Positions 59,054-64,000 of a stretch of 64,000 bases of DNA are shown here, piece by piece (position 1 is the first letter of the stretch; the number at the start of each line of letters is the position of its first letter). The DNA lies in contig JAUYAB010000055.1 of NCBI GenBank assembly GCA_030693705.1, forward strand, positions 1-64,000, read 5' to 3'. A program made the position numbers and the translations under genes. Origin of the DNA: Ignavibacteria bacterium. GTDB taxonomy: Bacteria > Bacteroidota > Ignavibacteria > Ignavibacteriales > Ignavibacteriaceae. The notes beneath the pieces were generated by a model. That model had not been told where the DNA came from, did not search any database, and worked only from the letters and a program-made list of their open reading frames with translations.

Positions 59054-60955
59054 TTATTTAATCACAACCATTTTTCTTATTTGAAAATACCCTTTGCTTT
59101 CCATTTTGTAGAAATAAACTCCGCTATTCATGTCTGTTGCATCAAATTTGATTGAATGCATTCCGGCATCCATGAAACCGTTTGCAAGAATCTTAACTTC
59201 TTCACCCAATAAATTATAAATCGAAAGTTTTATCAATCCATCCGAAGGCAATTCAAAATTAATATTCGTAAACGGGTTAAATGGATTTGGATAATTTTGC
59301 TCCAGTTTAAAAGAACTTATTGAATTGTCTTCTTCTATACCGGTAAGTTTATCAACTCTAAGAACTGCGGAGCCATATGGTTGAAGAGAAATATTTGGTG
59401 AACAATTTATACTTCCATCCGGTGCTATTACAAAATTTCCTGCATCTTTGTTTGTGATCAGATCTGTCAGTTTATAGTTCCCAACCGGTAAACCGGAATA
59501 ATCATTACGTGAGAAAGTAGGATTATTTACTGTGGTTCCGGAAAAATTATGAATAGGAATAACAATTTCACTACTTGAATTAATATATCTTGCGGAAACA
59601 TAAATGGCGCTGTTTACACTATTTAAATAATAATACTTCCCTCTTCTTAATGAAGGATTATTTTCTCTAATACGGATAAGTTTTTTATACCAATTTAAAA
59701 GTGAAGTACTATCTGAACTCATTTTTTCAATATTATAATCAACATACGTTGAAGGAACTGCTTTCCATGGAGTTCCAGTGGTGAATCCGGCGTTTGTCCC
59801 GCCGGTCCATTGTAATGGGGTTCGCTTATCTCGATCATCGGATGTGGCAGGATTCGACATCCCGATTTCTTCTCCATAATAAATGAACGGAACACCGGGA
59901 ATAGTAAGCAGCAGCGAGGCAGCAAGTTTTGCTTTGCCAATGTTGTTTCCAAGCTGAGAAAAAATTCTTTGTTGATCGTGGTTAGTTAAAAATGTGCCGT
60001 ACTGTAAAAAAGGATAACCTTGTTGAATCGCGCCTTTCAAACGGCTTATCAAAGTTGCCGGAGTTCCATTTTTAACTGCTGTAATAATATCGGTTGCAAG
60101 TTCAAACTCAAAGCAAAAATCGAGACCGGTTCCGTCAACATAAGGAATTACTTTTGAAGTTGAACTCCACGCTTCCCCCACAGATAGCGCTTCCGGATTG
60201 TGGCTTTTCGTAAGTGTTCGGAATTCCCGCAGATATTGAAAAGTTGAAGGAGCATCCTCCATGATATTTCCTTCTTCGCAAATATATTTAACGGCATCAA
60301 GTCGGAAACCATCAACTTTTACTGAATCCAACCAAAAGCTAACAATATTGGCGACTTCATCTTTCACTTCTTGATTGAAATAATTTAAATCAGGCATGCC
60401 GCTGCTAAAAAGTCCATAAAAATAATATCCATTTGCACTCTGCCACACTTTTTGACCCCAAGGACCTTTCGTTCCAGGATCTGTGCTGCTCCAAATGTAC
60501 CAATTTCTATACTGCGCCTGTGGATCAGATTTAGCATTAATGAACCAGGGATTCTGGCTTGAAGTATGATTGAGAACGAGATCGATAATTACTTTTATTC
60601 CTCTTGCATGGGCGCTATCGAGAAAATTATTGAAGTCTTGATTAGTGCCGTAATCATGTTCGATTTTTTTATAATCAATTACGTCGTATCCATGGTAGCT
60701 TGGCGATTCCATGATTGGCATTAACCAAATTGCAGTAACTCCAAGATCAGATGTTGTGGAATCAATCCCGTCATTTAAATAATCAAGTTTTTGAGTAAGA
60801 CCTTTGAAATCTCCAACGCCATCGCCATTAGCATCGTAAAAACTACGCATAAAAATTTCGTAGAAGACAGCGTCATTCCACCAGTAGGTTGTTTGTGCTG
60901 TTGTAGTTTTACATAACAAGAGGATTACAAAAAAGGATACAAAATATTTCTTCAT
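59054..60955 (-). CDS. secreted alpha-amylase (GH13), T9SS
   Basis: This encodes 633 residues: signal peptide (1-20), then a GH13 barrel (~25-440). Region I is VIIDLVLNHTS, region II DGFRLDAVKYI (nucleophile Asp), region III ALSVGEAWS (acid/base Glu), region IV FLTNHDQQRIFS. A C-terminal beta domain (~450-545) and the T9SS tail follow (NYPNPFNPFTNINFE, ending RKMVVIK). It should break starch or related alpha-glucans outside the cell. It is divergent from the TonB receptor gene (61153), which may take up the products. All four conserved regions are intact. Confidence 0.93.
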   Translation of the reverse strand: MKKYFVSFFVILLLCKTTTAQTTYWWNDAVFYEIFMRSFYDANGDGVGDFKGLTQKLDYLNDGIDSTTSDLGVTAIWLMPIMESPSYHGYDVIDYKKIEHDYGTNQDFNNFLDSAHARGIKVIIDLVLNHTSSQNPWFINAKSDPQAQYRNWYIWSSTDPGTKGPWGQKVWQSANGYYFYGLFSSGMPDLNYFNQEVKDEVANIVSFWLDSVKVDGFRLDAVKYICEEGNIMEDAPSTFQYLREFRTLTKSHNPEALSVGEAWSSTSKVIPYVDGTGLDFCFEFELATDIITAVKNGTPATLISRLKGAIQQGYPFLQYGTFLTNHDQQRIFSQLGNNIGKAKLAASLLLTIPGVPFIYYGEEIGMSNPATSDDRDKRTPLQWTGGTNAGFTTGTPWKAVPSTYVDYNIEKMSSDSTSLLNWYKKLIRIRENNPSLRRGKYYYLNSVNSAIYVSARYINSSSEIVIPIHNFSGTTVNNPTFSRNDYSGLPVGNYKLTDLITNKDAGNFVIAPDGSINCSPNISLQPYGSAVLRVDKLTGIEEDNSISSFKLEQNYPNPFNPFTNINFELPSDGLIKLSIYNLLGEEVKILANGFMDAGMHSIKFDATDMNSGVYFYKMESKGYFQIRKMVVIK

Positions 60956-61152
60956 AAGTTCCGGTTTAATTTTCAGAGTATTAAAAATTTGTTTTCAAAT
61001 TGCAGAAATATTTAGTCGATTACAAATCGATGAATGTCTTAAAACTTATCAGATTTATATTAAAACTCTTTTTCCGATTCCAACTAATTTAGTTAATTTT
61101 AGAGCGAATAGAGTTTGGAATAAGTTCATGAATAATAATCTTCTATAGAAAA

Positions 61153-63474
61153 ATGCTGTTCCCTAAAAAAATATTACTTTTCTTCTTATTACTGTTCGGA
61201 CAGTCACAACACCTCGCACAGATTAAAGAATATAATATCTCGGGATTTATAAAAGATGCAGTTACCGGTGAGGTTCTTACCGGTGCGAATTTACTTTTGT
61301 ATAAAGATAGTATCGATACAAAAAATCACCCATACACCGGAACAACTTCTAATATTTATGGATTTTATGTTTTGCCCAACCTTCCGGCAGGAAATTATTT
61401 TCTTATAACCAGATATATCGGCTACAAATCTGCGGTTAAGGAATTTCTCAACTTAAAATCGAATGCGGTTCACTTTAACATCGTTCTTTTGCCTAAGGAG
61501 ATTGAGAAAGAAGAAGTGGTCATTATCGGGAAAAGGATGGATAAATCTTTGATAAGTAATTTTGATGTTTCACCGGAACTTTTAGCGAAACTGCCTTCAC
61601 TAAGTGGAGAAACAGACCTCTTCAAACTGTTGCAAATGCTTCCCGGTGTAAAAACAGAAAGTGAACTTTCAAAAGGTTTATATGTAAGAGGAGGTTCGCC
61701 CGATCAAAATTTAACTCTTGTTGATGGACTAACTCTCTATAATCCTTCGCATATTGGAAATATTGCCAGCGCATTTAATTCCGATGCAATACAGGAAATC
61801 CGTTTAATTAAAGGGGCATTCCCGGCTGAATATGGCGGAAGACTCTCGAGCATTCTTGATATTAAACTTAGATCGGGAACAAAGAATGCAACAAAGGGAA
61901 CCGTTGGGGTTGGACTGATAAATTCTTTCTTCACATTAGAAGGACCCATGGGAAACAATTCCACTTATATGTTTTCCGGGAGAGGAATGTATTACGATAC
62001 TTATCAGAAAAAGTTTATTCAAAACAGTAGTATGCCCAGATACAATTTCTCAGATATGAACGCTAAAATAAATTATGTTATTTCAGAAGAAAATATTTTA
62101 TCAATTAGTATGGTTTACAGTAAAGATAATTTATATAGCCCTTCTTCCAATACGGACTTGAATTATTCGACAAAGTGGGACAACTTGTCAATTGGTCTGA
62201 ACTGGTTGCATATCAATTCCAAATCGTTTCTATTAACCACCGGTTTAAGTTTTACCGATTATGGGTTCAGATCACTTATATTTGATTATAGTTCCGAGGA
62301 CGTAACTGATAATTTTTTCTCATCGTCGCGGCTGAAGGATTATTCTTTAAAACAAAATGTTGAACTGCATCTAAATGAAAACCACATGCTTAAAACCGGA
62401 ATTGAGCTTACTTTTCATCAATACGATCTTATCTACAGCACTGCTTATGATCCTTTACTTGAAGTTGATCCTTACGCGGGAGATAACCAATATTCACTTG
62501 AAGGCGCACTTTTTTTCCAGATGGAATCTCAGTTTACTCCCCAATTTAAAATGAATTCCGGCTTACGTTTTTATTATTTTGGTGACAGAAAATATTTCAG
62601 CGCAGAACCGCGTATTGAAATTTCTTACGCCGTTACAGATAAAACGTTTATAAAATCAGCTTACACCACAACCCATCAGTTCCTTCACCTTATAGTTAGA
62701 AATGATATTTCCCTACCAACTGACCTTTGGTATCCATCAACAAAAAATATTCTTCCGGGAAGTTCAGATCAATATGTTTTAGGAATCGACCAATATTTCG
62801 GCGAACAGGATTACCTGCTTTCCGTTGAGACCTATTACAGAAACATGCAAAACCTTTATGAATACAGAAACAGCGCTGCCCTAAATTCTCTAAAAAATTC
62901 TGTCGAAGGTGAACTTACGAATGGAAAAGGCGAGGCGTATGGAGTTGAGTTCTTTTTAAATAAAAAATCCGGAGCAATTTCTGGATGGCTTGGTTACACA
63001 TTATCATGGACAAAAAGAAAGTTTGATCAGTTGAACAATGGAAAATTGTTTTATCCCAAATACGACCGCAGACATGATTTATCGGCGGTCGTTGCGTACA
63101 AGATAAATGACAATTGGTCTGCCGGGGTTACATGGACGTATCATACGGGAGAGAATTATTCGTCGGCTCCCGTTCAATATCGTTTTAATGAAATTTCTCC
63201 GGGAAACGGCAGTAATGTTTATGTTTATTATCCTGAACTAAACAAAGCTCAGCTTCCTTCATTTCATAAAATGGATTTGAACGTAACTTACAAATTTCCA
63301 TTATTCAATTTACCTTTTGAAGCTTACTTAAATATTTATAATTTGTATAACAGGCAGAATCCGTTTGCGCGTTATGTTTCAAAAGAATCTGAAAATGGGA
63401 AAGATGTTGTTAAAGTGAAACAGCTTGTACTTTTTCCAATTATCCCGACAATCGGATTTAATTTTAAGTTTTAA
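61153..63474 (+). CDS. TonB-dependent outer-membrane receptor
   Basis: This encodes 773 residues. A signal peptide (1-22) is followed by a carboxypeptidase-regulatory-like beta-sandwich (~28-120, DAVTGEVLTGANLLLYKD). The plug domain comes next (~140-260, SKGLYVRGGSPDQNLTLVDG, IKGAFPAEYGGRLSSILDI), then a ~500-residue barrel ending FPIIPTIGFNFKF. It imports a large substrate with TonB-ExbBD energy. The plug resembles SusC-like and metallophore receptors; the substrate is not known. The DUF4249 lipoprotein gene starts two bases after its stop, a standard pairing. Confidence 0.92.
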   Translation: MLFPKKILLFFLLLFGQSQHLAQIKEYNISGFIKDAVTGEVLTGANLLLYKDSIDTKNHPYTGTTSNIYGFYVLPNLPAGNYFLITRYIGYKSAVKEFLNLKSNAVHFNIVLLPKEIEKEEVVIIGKRMDKSLISNFDVSPELLAKLPSLSGETDLFKLLQMLPGVKTESELSKGLYVRGGSPDQNLTLVDGLTLYNPSHIGNIASAFNSDAIQEIRLIKGAFPAEYGGRLSSILDIKLRSGTKNATKGTVGVGLINSFFTLEGPMGNNSTYMFSGRGMYYDTYQKKFIQNSSMPRYNFSDMNAKINYVISEENILSISMVYSKDNLYSPSSNTDLNYSTKWDNLSIGLNWLHINSKSFLLTTGLSFTDYGFRSLIFDYSSEDVTDNFFSSSRLKDYSLKQNVELHLNENHMLKTGIELTFHQYDLIYSTAYDPLLEVDPYAGDNQYSLEGALFFQMESQFTPQFKMNSGLRFYYFGDRKYFSAEPRIEISYAVTDKTFIKSAYTTTHQFLHLIVRNDISLPTDLWYPSTKNILPGSSDQYVLGIDQYFGEQDYLLSVETYYRNMQNLYEYRNSAALNSLKNSVEGELTNGKGEAYGVEFFLNKKSGAISGWLGYTLSWTKRKFDQLNNGKLFYPKYDRRHDLSAVVAYKINDNWSAGVTWTYHTGENYSSAPVQYRFNEISPGNGSNVYVYYPELNKAQLPSFHKMDLNVTYKFPLFNLPFEAYLNIYNLYNRQNPFARYVSKESENGKDVVKVKQLVLFPIIPTIGFNFKF

Positions 63475-63475
63475 A

Positions 63476-64000
63476 ATGAAAAAATATCTTTTCATAATTC
63501 CCTTAATTTTTGTCTTCGTATCGTGCGAGAAGGACCAGATAGTTGAGAGTGATGCCACAAATCAAAGTTACATTGTAGTAAATAGTGAATTAAATCCTGA
63601 TAAATTATTTGCGGGTGTTACCTTCACCAAAACTCTCCCGGTTGGAAGCCTCTACGATATTAAAGCTGCCGAACTTAAAGATGTAAAAGCTTATCTCAAG
63701 ATTAATGGGCTACAAGTTGTTCCGCTCCATTATGTAAATGATGGCGTATATAAACCAATGTATGATGAGTTGATTGTAGAAGCAGGTTATACATATGAAT
63801 TATTTGCCGAATGGGGTGAAACCATAATTTACAGTCGAACAAAAATTCCCTTCTCTCCGGAGATCAACAGCGTGTCTTACAATGCCGGAGGGAATTACCT
63901 AACGGCAAATGTTAAAACAAATCCGGACGAAGTTTATGGCGCTATTTGGGTAATCGGTTACGGTTCAACAAGAGCAACAGCATTCCCCAATTTAAGTATC
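63476..64000 (+). CDS. DUF4249 lipoprotein (3' end outside window)
   Basis: 175 codons are visible. The lipobox LIFVFVSCEKDQ gives an N-terminal lipid anchor. The sequence IVVNSELNPDKLFAGVTFTK and VKAYLKINGLQVVPLHYVND is typical of DUF4249 proteins, which always travel with a TonB receptor like the one ending at 63474. They probably form the surface lid or a binding subunit. The ATG lies one base after the receptor's stop codon, so the two are coupled. The frame is open to the window end. Confidence 0.88.
   Translation, partial: MKKYLFIIPLIFVFVSCEKDQIVESDATNQSYIVVNSELNPDKLFAGVTFTKTLPVGSLYDIKAAELKDVKAYLKINGLQVVPLHYVNDGVYKPMYDELIVEAGYTYELFAEWGETIIYSRTKIPFSPEINSVSYNAGGNYLTANVKTNPDEVYGAIWVIGYGSTRATAFPNLSI

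Overview
This 64 kb window looks like a chromosomal segment of a Bacteroidota/Chlorobi-type bacterium, most likely Ignavibacteriota (Ignavibacteria). Reasons seen in the sequence: AT-rich DNA; many secreted proteins ending in a type IX secretion (T9SS) sorting domain of the NYPNPFNP type; a porU-porV locus; a TonB-dependent receptor followed by a DUF4249 lipoprotein; and a multiheme cytochrome cluster. The lineage call is inference from gene content, not from a marker tree.

Layout. 1-1210: end of an ABC-F (Uup-like) ATPase. 1.3-5 kb: two T9SS cargo proteins, one an endonuclease I. 5.0-14.1 kb: a repeat-rich accessory zone. It holds nested palindromes, direct repeats that carry broken T9SS tails, a broken DUF559 gene, a two-gene cassette with a possible GNAT fold, two coiled-coil genes (one built of ten 33-bp repeats), a DUF2283 gene beside a decayed partner, a transposase stump and an AraC relic. 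14.1-20.6 kb: a T9SS phosphodiesterase, a T9SS CotH protein and a large sensor histidine kinase. 20.8 kb: tRNA(CAU). 21.2-27.4 kb: an electron-transfer operon (outer-membrane barrel, 14-heme cytochrome, lipoprotein with 26 CXXCH plus 3 CX4CH motifs, tetraheme c554-like protein, MarR regulator). 27.4-30.4 kb: a HIT protein, then decayed small genes (yciI-like, hicA) beside an intact hicB, and an unknown 363-aa protein. 30.6-43.0 kb: a T9SS locus read on the minus strand: porU, porV, an M6-like protein lacking its zinc motif, a peptidase-propeller-barrel protein and a DUF5683 protein. 43.2-44.7 kb: HD-domain protein, endonuclease III and a 2Fe-2S ferredoxin with overlapping ends. 44.9-45.3 kb: tRNA-Glu and tRNA-Gln. 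45.9-48.6 kb: a T9SS esterase and a second T9SS endonuclease I. 49-58.7 kb: mostly housekeeping genes (SET protein, typA, ychF, glgC, uvrC, SRP RNA, an orphan DNA methyltransferase). 58.8 kb: tRNA-Ala. 59-64 kb: a T9SS alpha-amylase, a TonB-dependent receptor and a DUF4249 lipoprotein cut by the window end.

How it fits together. PorU and PorV are the T9SS sortase and its shuttle partner; eight intact cargo proteins carrying the typical tail (nucleases, amylase, esterase, phosphodiesterase, CotH and others) sit in the same window and are their expected clients. The cytochrome operon has the make-up of a porin-cytochrome conduit for electron exchange across the outer membrane.

The two most unusual signals are (1) short GC-rich palindromes sitting inside the loops of longer AT- or pyrimidine-rich palindromes, with empty and filled versions both present, and (2) T9SS tail fragments inside about 250-270-bp direct repeats flanking a two-gene cassette. 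The M6-like protein with an eroded metal site in the porU operon is the clearest protein-level oddity.
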